From Bacillota bacterium (GTDB taxonomy: Bacteria; Bacillota; Clostridia; Acetivibrionales; Acetivibrionaceae): a DNA stretch of 64,000 nucleotides. Location: NCBI GenBank assembly GCA_023398495.1, contig JAEWSG010000013.1, forward strand, positions 1 to 64,000, read 5' to 3'. The translations under genes and the position numbers were made by a program. The notes beneath the pieces are model-generated. The model ran no database searches and was not told where the DNA came from. It worked only from the letters and a program-made list of their open reading frames with translations. Positions 17,922 to 26,904 of the stretch are shown piece after piece; position 1 is the stretch's first letter; each line of letters starts with the position of its first letter.

Positions 17922-19369
17922 TTTGTATTGACAAAGTGTTAATTGAAAATTTTCAATCACATGAGTATACTGAGCTTGACTTTCACACTGGACTTAATGT
18001 CATTATTGGGCCTTCAGACCACGGAAAATCTGCTGTTATAAGAGCTATAAAATGGGTGCTTTACAACGATCCTAGAGGCAATGATTTTATTAGGCAGGGC
18101 TCTAATTATGCAAGGGTAACACTGTGGCTTAATAACGGTTACAAAATTGTCAGAGAACGTACTTCGAGTAAGAATAGATATATATTGTCCGTTAATGATG
18201 AGAACACAAATGTTTATGAGGGGTTTGGAAATGAAGTTCCTCATGAGATAATAAAGGCTCATGGAATACCCAAAATCATGCTCGATACCGATATGAATTC
18301 AACTCTTAATATTGGAGGGCAGCTAGAGGGTCCCTTTCTCATATCTGAATCGGGTTCCGTTCGTGCAAAAGCAATTGGACGCCTTACTGGCCTTCATATA
18401 ATTGATAAATCTATTCGTGACAGTGCAACTGATTTGAGAAGGGAGAACCAGACCCGGGACAGGCTATCCCAAGAAATGAACAGTATGGATGAAAAGCTTA
18501 AAGAGTACCAATACCTTGATGTACTTGAAGATAGAATAGAGGTTTCATCAAGCCATATAAAATCAATTGAAAGGCAGCTTGATAAAGTCAGCAAATTGAC
18601 CAGTCTGAAAATAAGTCTTTCAAATATTAAAGAAAAGTATAGAGAGTCAGCTTATGAGCTTTCTATTCTTCAAAAAATTGATGAGTGCGAAATGATCTTA
18701 AAGTCGACTGAATTTGGTGCTATGAGATTAAAGACAATTGACAATTTGCGTGCAAGACATATTGATAATGCAATGCTAGAAGGTGAGATGGAAAAAATAC
18801 TATCAGGAACCAATATGATTGAAGATGGTCTGTGTTTGCTCAAGCAGGCAAATGAAAAGACCTTTGAATATAGTGGAATGATAAAAGCCCGAGCTTCTCT
18901 CGTAGATATCGAAAATGAGATAAAAAGATCTGCAGAGGTTCTGGACAACACGCATAATATTGCAAAATCTGATGCCATAGTTAACCAAATCGAGGAGAAT
19001 ACTATAAGGTCAGCAAAGCTTTTAATGGTAAGAGAAAAACTTGAGCAATACAATAATGAGATTGATAAAATACAAGGATTATTACTTAAGAGTGTTGATG
19101 TGGTTGAGTTTAAAGATATTATAAGTAGTATAGGTTGTAAAAACGAACTGCTTTTAAAACTGGAAGCGATAAAAAGCAAATATGATCCGATTTTGAGCAA
19201 TATAAATGAGGGGAATAATTACCTTAACACAAATAAAAAAGATATTGAAAAATATCTTAATGCTTATACAAAGCTTTTGAAAGAAAGTGGAAAATGTCCC
19301 TTATGTAACAGTAATATTGGTGAGGACAAATTGACCGATATAATTAAACACTATGAGGAGGTTCATTAA
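17918..19369 (+). CDS. Rad50/SbcC-like ATPase lacking the C-terminal half
   Basis: 483 aa. The N-terminal part matches the SMC/Rad50 ATPase lobe: LIENFQSHE near 8, Walker A GPSDHGKS at 31-38, and GGQLEGPFLIS near 128 as the likely Q-loop. Residues about 155-455 are heptad-rich coiled coil. A CPLC pair (C460, C463), like the Rad50 zinc hook, is followed by only 20 residues. In full Rad50 the hook is central and is followed by a second coil, the signature motif and Walker B; all these are absent. No remnant follows the stop, so this does not look like a simple frameshift. Start and stop overlap the neighbours (ATGA, TAATG). It could hydrolyse ATP only with another subunit. Confidence 0.8.
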   Translation: MICIDKVLIENFQSHEYTELDFHTGLNVIIGPSDHGKSAVIRAIKWVLYNDPRGNDFIRQGSNYARVTLWLNNGYKIVRERTSSKNRYILSVNDENTNVYEGFGNEVPHEIIKAHGIPKIMLDTDMNSTLNIGGQLEGPFLISESGSVRAKAIGRLTGLHIIDKSIRDSATDLRRENQTRDRLSQEMNSMDEKLKEYQYLDVLEDRIEVSSSHIKSIERQLDKVSKLTSLKISLSNIKEKYRESAYELSILQKIDECEMILKSTEFGAMRLKTIDNLRARHIDNAMLEGEMEKILSGTNMIEDGLCLLKQANEKTFEYSGMIKARASLVDIENEIKRSAEVLDNTHNIAKSDAIVNQIEENTIRSAKLLMVREKLEQYNNEIDKIQGLLLKSVDVVEFKDIISSIGCKNELLLKLEAIKSKYDPILSNINEGNNYLNTNKKDIEKYLNAYTKLLKESGKCPLCNSNIGEDKLTDIIKHYEEVH

Positions 19370-19626
19370 TGGCTCTTGAGTATGAAAAGAAGATAAATCA
19401 AATCAAAGAAAACCTTGATAAGGCAAAAAATATGAGGATAAGAGCGGAAACCCGACTTGAGCAATTAAACAAACAGAAGGAAGAAATATTAGGAGAGCTA
19501 AAAGTACTTGGAGTGACACCAGAACAGCTTGATGGTGAGATAGAAAGGCTTAGAACCGAGATTGAGGATTTGATCGGTAAAGCTGAAAAGCTTATTCCGG
19601 AAGAACTTATAAAAAAAAGTAATTGA
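19369..19626 (+). CDS. Small coiled-coil protein of the Rad50-like operon
   Basis: 85 aa, almost wholly helical with heptad repeats (residues 4-75, EKKINQIKENLDKAKNM onward), no membrane segment and no cysteine. Its ATG shares a base with the stop of the ATPase gene (TAATG) and follows GAGGAGG, so it is translationally coupled. It may bind the ATPase coil, but it has no Walker B or signature motif and so cannot be the missing half. I do not recognise a named family. Confidence 0.75.
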   Translation: MALEYEKKINQIKENLDKAKNMRIRAETRLEQLNKQKEEILGELKVLGVTPEQLDGEIERLRTEIEDLIGKAEKLIPEELIKKSN

Positions 19627-19759
19627 CATTTTAAGCTGAAAAGTGAATAATGGTTAAAGGTATGATTCCTTTGTTATTGTCTCTAAAATCATGAAAATTA
19701 TATCCGTTATGAGGCATTTGCAAAGGTTTTAATAAAAAAACTGTTTCGAGGTGTATGAC

Positions 19760-21115
19760 TTGAATAAGAAAATAGGTATTGTTTCACTTGGGTGCCCTAA
19801 AAATCTCGTTGACAGTGAAATAATGCTTGGGACACTTAAGAAAAAAGATTATGAAGTTACTTCCGATGAAAAGAACGCCGACATAATTATTGTGAATACT
19901 TGTGGATTTATTGAATCTGCCACAGAAGAATCCATAAATGCGATACTTGAAATGGTTAGACATAAGATGCACAAATGTAAGCTTCTTATTGTGACAGGAT
20001 GTCTTGCCCAGAGGTATAAGGAGCAGATATTGAAAGAAATACCTGAAGTTGATGCTGTTGTTGGAACTGGAGGTTATGGGCAGATGGCGGAAATAATTGA
20101 GAAACTGTATGAATCGAAAGATATTCAGAAGGAACAGAGATTATTCTTTGATTACAGGAATGATGTAGAATACCTTAATCAGGACCGGTTGCTCTCTTCC
20201 AAAAAAGGCTACGGCTATTTAAAGATTGCAGAAGGGTGTGATAACTGCTGTACTTATTGTGTCATTCCATCCTTAAGAGGGTCTTATAAAAGCAGACCTA
20301 TGGAGGACGTAATAAAGGATGCCCGTTATCTAGCTAAGGAAGGAGTAAAGGAAGTAATACTTGTAGCACAAGATACTACACGATATGGAGAAGATATTTA
20401 CAATGAAAAAAGGCTAGCCAATTTGATAAGGGAAATAAGCAGAATTGACGGAATTGAATGGATTCGTTTGCTCTATTGCTATCCTGAGGAAATTGATGAA
20501 AACCTTATAAATGAGATGGCAAGCAACCCTAAAATTGTTAAATATATAGATATGCCTATACAGCATGCAAGTGACAAAATACTAAGTGCTATGGGAAGAA
20601 GAGGTACACTTGAGAAGCTGGAAATGCTTCTTGCAAAAATTAAAAACAGAATACCTGATCTTGTAATCCGTACTACATTGATTGTAGGTTTTCCGGGAGA
20701 AGATGACAAGGATTTCAGGATTTTATACGGTTTTGTTAAAAAGCACCAGTTTGATAGATTGGGTGTGTTCCCTTATTCTAAAGAGGAGGGGACTGTGGCT
20801 TATGACATGAAACCTCAGATTAAGAGGAGTGTCAAAGAGTCAAGACTAAGTGATATAATGCAGTTACAGAAAGAAATTGTTGTTGATAAAAATAATGCAA
20901 GACTGAATAAAACGTATACTGTTCTTGTTGAAGGTGTAGCGGAGGACGGACTTTTTTACACGGGAAGGTCTTACGCAGAGGCACCTGAAATTGATGGTCT
21001 GATATATTTTACCAGCAAAGATCCTGTCGATTTTGGAAGCTTTGTAGAGGTTAATATATTAAATGTAGATGATTATGATTTAATAGGAGAGGTAGTAAAT
21101 GAATCTTCCAAATAA
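19760..21115 (+). CDS. rimO: Ribosomal protein S12 methylthiotransferase
   Basis: 451-aa radical SAM enzyme that methylthiolates the conserved aspartate of ribosomal protein S12. It has the N-terminal UPF0004 domain with Cys in GIVSLGCPKNLVDSE, NTCGFI and GCLAQR, the radical SAM cluster in GCDNCCTYCVIPSLRG near 150, and a C-terminal TRAM domain. The TTG at 19760 is chosen: GAGGTG lies six bases upstream and the protein then starts MNKKIGIVSLG like other RimO proteins. It overlaps pgsA by 17 bp. Confidence 0.94.
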   Translation: MNKKIGIVSLGCPKNLVDSEIMLGTLKKKDYEVTSDEKNADIIIVNTCGFIESATEESINAILEMVRHKMHKCKLLIVTGCLAQRYKEQILKEIPEVDAVVGTGGYGQMAEIIEKLYESKDIQKEQRLFFDYRNDVEYLNQDRLLSSKKGYGYLKIAEGCDNCCTYCVIPSLRGSYKSRPMEDVIKDARYLAKEGVKEVILVAQDTTRYGEDIYNEKRLANLIREISRIDGIEWIRLLYCYPEEIDENLINEMASNPKIVKYIDMPIQHASDKILSAMGRRGTLEKLEMLLAKIKNRIPDLVIRTTLIVGFPGEDDKDFRILYGFVKKHQFDRLGVFPYSKEEGTVAYDMKPQIKRSVKESRLSDIMQLQKEIVVDKNNARLNKTYTVLVEGVAEDGLFYTGRSYAEAPEIDGLIYFTSKDPVDFGSFVEVNILNVDDYDLIGEVVNESSK

Positions 21116-21716
21116 ACTTACTATACTTAGAATTTTACTGGTTCCTGTTTTTATGCTTATTATAGTTCCAATCCCGCAGTGGATTGTTGAGAGCAGCTTT
21201 TTGAGTTTTATTTATCCTCAGTTAAATTCCATAAATAACTTTATTTACAATTATGGAAACTATGTGGCTGCACTGCTTTTTATCATTGCGTCAAGTACCG
21301 ATGCACTTGATGGCTATATTGCCAGAAAAACAAAGCAGATTACAAAATTTGGAAAGTTTTTAGATCCCATAGCTGACAAACTTTTAGTATCTGCAGCTTT
21401 GATTGCTCTGGTAGAAAGAGGCGATCTTTCTACATGGGTTGCAGTAATAATTATCGGAAGAGAATTTATAATAACCGGATTAAGGCTGGTGGCTGCCAGT
21501 GAGGGAATAGTCATTGCTGCAAGCAGCTGGGGCAAGATAAAAACTATAACTCAGATGGTTGCTATTATAGCAATGCTTTTCAAAAACTATCCTATCAAAT
21601 GGTTGTTTGATTTTCCATTTGATGGAACTGTAATGTTTTTAGCTGTTATTGCTACAATTTATTCTGCATATGACTATATTATGAAAAATGCTAATGTTAT
21701 TGATCACAATTCATAA
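21099..21716 (+). CDS. pgsA: CDP-diacylglycerol-glycerol-3-phosphate 3-phosphatidyltransferase
   Basis: 205-aa membrane enzyme that makes phosphatidylglycerophosphate from CDP-diacylglycerol. The CDP-alcohol phosphotransferase signature, D-x2-DG-x2-AR-x8-G-x3-D-x3-D, is visible in STDALDGYIARK through KFGKFLDPIADK (about 67-92). Five to six hydrophobic helices are predicted. The ATG follows GGAGAGG inside rimO. A terminator lies 18 bp downstream. Confidence 0.94.
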   Translation: MNLPNKLTILRILLVPVFMLIIVPIPQWIVESSFLSFIYPQLNSINNFIYNYGNYVAALLFIIASSTDALDGYIARKTKQITKFGKFLDPIADKLLVSAALIALVERGDLSTWVAVIIIGREFIITGLRLVAASEGIVIAASSWGKIKTITQMVAIIAMLFKNYPIKWLFDFPFDGTVMFLAVIATIYSAYDYIMKNANVIDHNS

Positions 21717-21733
21717 ATCACCTTAGTACAAAT

Positions 21734-21764
21734 ACGCATCGGTTTATACGGTGCGTTTTTTTTT
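21734..21764 (+). terminator. Intrinsic terminator after pgsA
   Basis: ACGCATCG (21734-21741) pairs with CGGTGCGT (21749-21756) with one G-T pair, followed by T residues through 21764. It closes the rimO-pgsA unit. Confidence 0.9.
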
Positions 21765-21797
21765 ACCTGATTACCTGATAATTTTATTAAATTATTA

Positions 21798-21826
21798 TTG
21801 CATATATAAAAATTATATTATATACT
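21798..21826 (+). promoter_or_regulatory. fapR promoter
   Basis: -35 TTGCAT (21798-21803) and -10 TATACT (21821-21826) with an exact 17-base spacer. Transcription would start near 21833, just before the FapR operator, leaving a leader of about 185 nt. Confidence 0.7.
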
Positions 21827-21840
21827 TTTATAAGTAACAT

Positions 21841-21857
21841 TTAGTACCAGGTAATAA
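21841..21857 (+). promoter_or_regulatory. FapR operator
   Basis: TTAGTACCAGGTAATAA is a near-perfect dyad (TTAGTACC and the complement TTATTACC around one base) that matches the known FapR box of Gram-positives. It lies 14 bases after the -10 box, so bound FapR should block early transcription. Malonyl-CoA releases FapR in characterised species. No second copy was found in the window. Confidence 0.85.
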
Positions 21858-22018
21858 TTTTGAGGTTGCTGAATATAATAATATATATAAAGGGTATGAA
21901 ATTGATATTTTGTAGAAATTTTGGGCACAAATAGGTTTATAGTTAGCATTTATTATATTTACTTTTACTAGATATAGAGGATGGGAAGTTACTTATATAT
22001 AGAACAAGAGGTGAATAA

Positions 22019-22585
22019 ATGAGTAGGTCATCAAACATGAAGAAGGAAAGGCAGGCTTCATTGATGGAGAAGTTGAAGCAAGATCCTTTTCTTACAGACG
22101 AAGAGTTGTCTGAAATATTTATTGTAAGTATACCTACTATTAGACTGGATAGACTTGAACTGGGTATTCCCGAGTTGAGAGAGAGAATAAAGAACGTTGC
22201 TGAAGAAAACTACAGCAAGGTAAAGTCTATACAAAGCAGGGACATAGTTGGAGAACTCGTAGATATTTCCCTTGGAAAAAGTGGAATATCAATATTGGAA
22301 ACTAATGAAAAGATGGCTTTTGAAAAGCTTAAAGTTATTCAGGGACACTATATATACTCTCTGGCAGAATCACTTGCGATAGCAGTTATAGATGCACATG
22401 TTGCACTGGTGGGAGTAGCAAACATAAAATATAAGACACCGGTGTATGCTGGAAGTAAGCTCGTTGCAAAAGCTGAAGTAAGAAAATCTATAGATAATAA
22501 GTATATAGTCTGGGTAAAGATCACAGAAAAGCAGGTAGAAGTTTTTCGAGGGAAATATATACTGGTATCCCTTGAAAAAATATAA
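22019..22585 (+). CDS. fapR: Transcriptional repressor of fatty acid and phospholipid genes, FapR
   Basis: 188 aa with an N-terminal DeoR-like helix-turn-helix (about 15-60, including TDEELSEIFIVSIPTIRLDR) and a C-terminal hot-dog domain that binds malonyl-CoA in relatives. It heads the plsX-fab operon and has a FapR box in its own promoter, so it is autoregulated. The ATG follows AAGAGGTGA. Confidence 0.95.
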   Translation: MSRSSNMKKERQASLMEKLKQDPFLTDEELSEIFIVSIPTIRLDRLELGIPELRERIKNVAEENYSKVKSIQSRDIVGELVDISLGKSGISILETNEKMAFEKLKVIQGHYIYSLAESLAIAVIDAHVALVGVANIKYKTPVYAGSKLVAKAEVRKSIDNKYIVWVKITEKQVEVFRGKYILVSLEKI

Positions 22586-22657
22586 AGGACATAGTATTTT
22601 ATTTGAAGGATTGAATAATAACTTTAACAGACAAAAAAGTTGTAGGAGTGAGTGTTT

Positions 22658-23677
22658 TTGATTATATTGGTAGACGCAATGGGCGGAGACAATGCACCTG
22701 GGGATATTGTCAACGGATGCGTTGAGGCAGTTAATGAGGTGCAGGGTTTTGATATATTATTAATAGGAGATAAAAAACGGATAGAAGAAATTCTGGGTGA
22801 AAAAAACTTAAACAACCCAAGAATTAAAGTTCATCATGCATCAGAGGTTATTACTGTTGAAGATTCTCCTACTAAAGCTATAAAGGGTAAGAAGGATTCA
22901 TCGATGGTAGTAGGATTTGATATGTTGAAAGAAAAAAAAGGAGACATATTCATATCTTGTGGAAACAGTGGTGCTTTAATGACTGGTGCACTGCTGATAT
23001 TAGGTAGAATTAAGGGTGTGGATAGGCCGGCCTTTCCGGCAATAATACCGACAAAGACGGGAAAATGCATAATTATTGATGCAGGTTTAAATACCGTTTG
23101 TAAGCCTATAAACTATCAACAGTTCGGCATTATGGGATCAATATTTATGAAGGCAATGTTCAATATTGAAAAGCCAAAGGTTGGGCTTTTGAATGTCGGA
23201 TCTGAAGCAGGAAAAGGTTATGAAGTTATAAAACAGGCATATAACTTACTTGAGGACTCAGATGTTAATTTTGTGGGTAATATTGAGGGAAGTGATATTT
23301 TCAAAGGTAAGGTTGACGTTGCTGTGTGTGACGGTTTTGTTGGAAATGTGACACTAAAGGCTATAGAAGGTGCAGGATCGTTCTTAATGAGTATGATTAA
23401 AGGTGCTTTCCTGAAAAATCTGAAAACTAAACTTGGTGCAATACTTCTTAAGAGTGAGATGAAGGAAGTGAAAAAGGTACTGGATCCTGATGAAAACGGG
23501 GGTGCTCTTATAATAGGAGTAAACGGTCTCGTATTAAAAAGTCACGGTAATTCAAATGTAAGAACTATAAAGAATGTAATTTTAAAAGCAAGTATATTAG
23601 GTAAAACAAGAATTATAGAAACGTTATCAGATGAGTTTTCAAATATGGAGGTGGATGATATTGAGCAAGAATTATAA
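22658..23677 (+). CDS. plsX: Phosphate acyltransferase PlsX
   Basis: 339-aa enzyme that makes acyl-phosphate from acyl-ACP for phosphatidic acid synthesis. Typical N-terminal VDAMGGDNAPGDIV and later SCGNSGALMTGALL and CDGFVGNVTLK are present. The TTG at 22658 is chosen over the GTG at 22652 because AGGAG (22644-22648) then has a nine-base spacer and the protein starts MIILVDAMGG. Its end overlaps the fabH start by 17 bp. Confidence 0.94.
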   Translation: MIILVDAMGGDNAPGDIVNGCVEAVNEVQGFDILLIGDKKRIEEILGEKNLNNPRIKVHHASEVITVEDSPTKAIKGKKDSSMVVGFDMLKEKKGDIFISCGNSGALMTGALLILGRIKGVDRPAFPAIIPTKTGKCIIIDAGLNTVCKPINYQQFGIMGSIFMKAMFNIEKPKVGLLNVGSEAGKGYEVIKQAYNLLEDSDVNFVGNIEGSDIFKGKVDVAVCDGFVGNVTLKAIEGAGSFLMSMIKGAFLKNLKTKLGAILLKSEMKEVKKVLDPDENGGALIIGVNGLVLKSHGNSNVRTIKNVILKASILGKTRIIETLSDEFSNMEVDDIEQEL

Positions 23678-24656
23678 TTATGGAATATTGGGGGTAGGCA
23701 GTTGCCTTCCGGACAGGGTCCTAACAAATTTTGACTGGGAAAAGATGGTTGATACATCTGATGAATGGATAACAAAGAGAACAGGTATTTCCGAAAGAAG
23801 AATTCTTGAACAGGATGAACCAGCAAACGAGATGGGAATAAAAGCAGCAAAGATGGCACTGGAGGATGCTGGGTTGACAGCTGAGGATTTGGATTTGATT
23901 ATTGTAGCAACTGAAACCCCTGACTACCTTACTCCGTCTATGTCGTGTATGGTTCAAAGAGGAATTGGTGCTAAAAGTGCAGCAGCTTTTGATCTTAATG
24001 CAGCATGTTCCGGTTTTATTTATGGCATAACGGTTGCAGGGCAATTTATTAAGACAGGTTTATATAAGCATGTTCTGGTAATTGGTTGCGAAGCTTTGAG
24101 TAAGGCTATGGATTGGAAGGACAGAAATACATGTGTTCTTTTTGGAGATGGAGCAGGTGCAGCTGTTATAGGACCTGTAGAAGAAGGTTATGGTGTGCTC
24201 AATACTTGTATTGGAGCAGTAGGTGAATTAGGACACCACTTAACTTTTCCATGCTGTTTTATAAATGACGAAGATATTTCCAAAAGAACTGGTGAAAATA
24301 AAAGGGTTTTATGGATGGATGGTAGCGAGGTATTTAAATTTGCAGTAAAAATAATGGAGCATGGAACAAACAAGGTTTTAGAAGATATAGGAATGAGTTT
24401 GGATGATGTGAAGCTTGTAATTCCACACCAGGCAAATATCAGGATTCTTGAAGGAGCAACTAAAAGGCTTAAGATTTCTAGTGACAGAGTATTTTCAAAT
24501 CTTCATAAATACGGAAATATTTCGTCGGCATCCATTCCCGTTGGTCTTAACGAGGCATATAAGGAAGGCAGATTTACAAAAGGAGATAATCTTGTTCTTG
24601 TTGGATTCGGTGGTGGCTTAACCTGGGGATCTGCAGTGATAAAGTGGAGCAAATAA
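23661..24656 (+). CDS. fabH: 3-oxoacyl-[ACP] synthase III
   Basis: 331 aa. It condenses acetyl- or branched acyl-CoA with malonyl-ACP to start fatty acid synthesis. The Cys-His-Asn triad is C116 (AACSGFIYG), H256 (PHQANIRI) and N286 (KYGNISSAS). The TTG start at 23661 follows GGAGGTG by seven bases and lies inside plsX, pointing to coupled translation. Whether it prefers branched primers cannot be told. Confidence 0.95.
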   Translation: MSKNYNYGILGVGSCLPDRVLTNFDWEKMVDTSDEWITKRTGISERRILEQDEPANEMGIKAAKMALEDAGLTAEDLDLIIVATETPDYLTPSMSCMVQRGIGAKSAAAFDLNAACSGFIYGITVAGQFIKTGLYKHVLVIGCEALSKAMDWKDRNTCVLFGDGAGAAVIGPVEEGYGVLNTCIGAVGELGHHLTFPCCFINDEDISKRTGENKRVLWMDGSEVFKFAVKIMEHGTNKVLEDIGMSLDDVKLVIPHQANIRILEGATKRLKISSDRVFSNLHKYGNISSASIPVGLNEAYKEGRFTKGDNLVLVGFGGGLTWGSAVIKWSK

Positions 24657-24693
24657 TATACTCTAGAATTGTTTATGATAATGGAGGTAGGAT

Positions 24694-25638
24694 ATGGGTA
24701 AACTAGCATTTCTTTTTTCTGGCCAAGGTGCACAATATGTTGGTATGGGAAAGCAAATAGCTGAAAAATTCAAGGCTTCAGATGAAATATTTAATCAAGC
24801 CTCGGAAGCTTTAGGTTTTGATGTGAAGAAAATGATTTTTGAAAGTGATGACGATACTTTAAAAATAACCGAAAACACACAGCCTGCAATTGTGACTACC
24901 AGCATAGCTTGTCTTCAGCCGTTGCTGGAAAAAGGTATCAAGCCTGATGTTGTAGCAGGACTTAGCCTTGGTGAATACTCGGCTCATGTTGCAGCAGGTA
25001 CCATGTCTTTTGGTGATGCAGTGGCACTTGTAAGAAAAAGAGGGAAATTCATGCAGGAGGCTGTTCCGGTAGGCGAGGGAGCAATGGCAGCTGTTTTGGG
25101 CCTTGACAATGACAAGGTGATTGATTGCTGTAGGGAAGCGGAATCACAGGGTATTATAAGCCCCGCAAACTTTAATTGTCCTGGTCAGGTAGTTGTAGCA
25201 GGTGAAGTGAAGGCAGTTGAAAAAGCAGTTGAACTTGCAAAAGAAGCTGGGGCTAAAAGGGCTATGATGCTTCCAGTGAGTGCACCCTTCCATTGCAGTA
25301 TGTTAAAGCCTGCCGGTGAGAAGCTTGCAACAGAACTTGATAAGGTTATACTTAACGATATGAAAATTCCTGTAGTAACAAATGTAACAGCTGAATATAT
25401 TTTAGATAAGTCAGTGGTTAAAGACATGCTTATCAGGCAAGTTAGCAATCCGGTTCATTTTGAGGAATCTATAAGAAAAATGATTGATGATGGAGTGGAT
25501 ACTTTCGTGGAAATTGGCCCCGGGAAGACACTGATTGGGTTTGTTAAAAAGATAAATAAAGATGTTAAAACATTAAATGTTGAAGATGTTGATTCATTAA
25601 ACAACACACTTAGTGAACTTGGCATTTTGGAGGCGTGA
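24694..25638 (+). CDS. fabD: Malonyl-CoA:ACP transacylase
   Basis: 314 aa; loads malonate from CoA onto acyl carrier protein. Nucleophile S91 is in GLSLGEYSAH and the catalytic H200 is in APFHCSML; FSGQGAQYVGMG marks the N terminus. The ATG follows GGAGGTAGG. The gap to fabG is 5 bp. Confidence 0.95.
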   Translation: MGKLAFLFSGQGAQYVGMGKQIAEKFKASDEIFNQASEALGFDVKKMIFESDDDTLKITENTQPAIVTTSIACLQPLLEKGIKPDVVAGLSLGEYSAHVAAGTMSFGDAVALVRKRGKFMQEAVPVGEGAMAAVLGLDNDKVIDCCREAESQGIISPANFNCPGQVVVAGEVKAVEKAVELAKEAGAKRAMMLPVSAPFHCSMLKPAGEKLATELDKVILNDMKIPVVTNVTAEYILDKSVVKDMLIRQVSNPVHFEESIRKMIDDGVDTFVEIGPGKTLIGFVKKINKDVKTLNVEDVDSLNNTLSELGILEA

Positions 25639-25643
25639 ATAGT

Positions 25644-26387
25644 ATGATGTTAAAGGGGAAGACTGCAATTATAACCGGTTCAAGCCGCGGTTTAGGAAAG
25701 GCAATTGCCCTAAAACTCGGGCAGATGGGGGCAAACATAGTGCTAAACGGTACCGCAGCTTCTGAGGCAATTAATAGAACCTGTGAAGAATTAAAAGCTG
25801 CTGGAATAAATACTATCGTGTCAGTTGGCGATGTAAGAAACATTGAATATGTTGATAAAATGGTTAATACTGCACTAGACGCTTTTGGAAGTGTAGATAT
25901 ACTTGTAAATAATGCGGGAATTACGAGGGATAAGCTGATAATGAAAATGTCTGAGAACGACTGGGACGATGTTCTTGGCATCAATCTTAAAGGTGCCTTT
26001 CTTTGTACAAAAGCTGTTACAAGAACCATGATGAAGCAAAGAAGTGGAAAGATAATAAATATTACTTCTGTTGCCGGAGTAATGGGAAATCCAAGTCAGG
26101 CAAACTATGCAGCTTCAAAGGCCGGATTAATTGGGCTTACTAAAGCAACTGCCAAAGAATTGGCTACAAGAGGAATTAATTGTAATGCCGTAGCACCTGG
26201 ATTAATTTCAACCGATATGACAGATGTATTATCTGACAGTATTAAAGAGAATTATTTAAATAGCATTCCGCTAAAAAGGTTTGGGACACCTGAAGATGTG
26301 GCTAATGTTGTTGGATTTCTCGTTTCGGATGAAGCAAATTATATAACAGGTCAAGTAATACATATTGACGGCGGTTTAGTTATGTAA
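25644..26387 (+). CDS. fabG: 3-oxoacyl-[ACP] reductase
   Basis: 247-aa short-chain dehydrogenase that reduces beta-ketoacyl-ACP with NADPH. The cofactor motif TGSSRGLG is at 11-18, NNAG near 89-92, and the Ser-Tyr-Lys triad is S142, Y155 and K159 (YAASK). The ATG at 25644 is chosen because GGAGG lies ten bases upstream; a GTG at 25635 is too close to it. Confidence 0.95.
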   Translation: MMLKGKTAIITGSSRGLGKAIALKLGQMGANIVLNGTAASEAINRTCEELKAAGINTIVSVGDVRNIEYVDKMVNTALDAFGSVDILVNNAGITRDKLIMKMSENDWDDVLGINLKGAFLCTKAVTRTMMKQRSGKIINITSVAGVMGNPSQANYAASKAGLIGLTKATAKELATRGINCNAVAPGLISTDMTDVLSDSIKENYLNSIPLKRFGTPEDVANVVGFLVSDEANYITGQVIHIDGGLVM

Positions 26388-26395
26388 TAATATCT

Positions 26396-26437
26396 TAATG
26401 TAACACTATGTAATTTTTACATTATAGTTTTACATTA
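26396..26437 (+). other. Hairpin in the fabG-acpP spacer
   Basis: TAATGTAA (26396-26403) pairs with TTACATTA (26430-26437), with inner CTAT/ATAG and GTAA/TTAC pairs. It lies in the 97-nt spacer just before acpP and could set relative mRNA levels of the abundant carrier protein. No T-run follows. Confidence 0.5.
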
Positions 26438-26484
26438 GAAGTTCAGATTTACAAAAAACCCCCTGTGGAAGGAGGTGAACGATA

Positions 26485-26709
26485 GTGTTCGAGAAAATCA
26501 AAAAGATAATAGTAGAGCAGTTAGGCGTTGAAGAAGATGAAATTTCAATGGAGTCTTCCTTCATAGATGATTTAGGAGCAGACTCACTTGATATTGTTGA
26601 GCTGATTATGGCACTGGAAGAGGAATTTGATCTCGAAATACCAGATAGTGAGGCTGAAAAGATTTCAACAGTAGGAGATATTGTTGATTACATTAAAAAT
26701 AACTCATAA
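26485..26709 (+). CDS. acpP: Acyl carrier protein
   Basis: 74-aa acidic protein that carries acyl chains on 4'-phosphopantetheine attached to S34 in the motif GADSLDIVEL. The GTG start follows the very strong AAGGAGGTGA. A terminator directly follows, so acpP can end a short transcript. Confidence 0.96.
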   Translation: MFEKIKKIIVEQLGVEEDEISMESSFIDDLGADSLDIVELIMALEEEFDLEIPDSEAEKISTVGDIVDYIKNNS

Positions 26710-26710
26710 A

Positions 26711-26737
26711 AAAAGTCCCTTGCAAGGGACTTTTTTT
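26711..26737 (+). terminator. Intrinsic terminator after acpP
   Basis: AAAAGTCCCTTG (26711-26722) pairs perfectly with CAAGGGACTTTT (26723-26734), and the T-run continues to 26737. The A-run before it makes it usable in both directions. fabF beyond would need read-through or its own promoter. Confidence 0.92.
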
Positions 26738-26771
26738 ATCCTTATTTCATTTTTTGGAGTGAAATTGAAGG

Positions 26772-26812
26772 TGCAAATCCATTGTTAAACCATAGTTCAT
26801 TGTGGATTTGCA
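26772..26812 (+). other. Hairpin upstream of fabF
   Basis: TGCAAATCCA (26772-26781) pairs perfectly with TGGATTTGCA (26803-26812). It lies between the acpP terminator and fabF, with no T-run. It may be an operator or an mRNA structure; I recognise no known motif. Confidence 0.5.
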
Positions 26813-26904
26813 GGATATTTTAGAGCATTGTTGTTTAAACACAAAAAATAATGCCATAAGTGCTTAAATATATATTATTCGTATGAAAAATAGGAGGTTC
26901 GGAT

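Noticed and set aside
19627..19759. Search for the missing C-terminal half of the Rad50-like ATPase
   Set aside because: No frame downstream or upstream has a signature motif or Walker B; the next gene is rimO.
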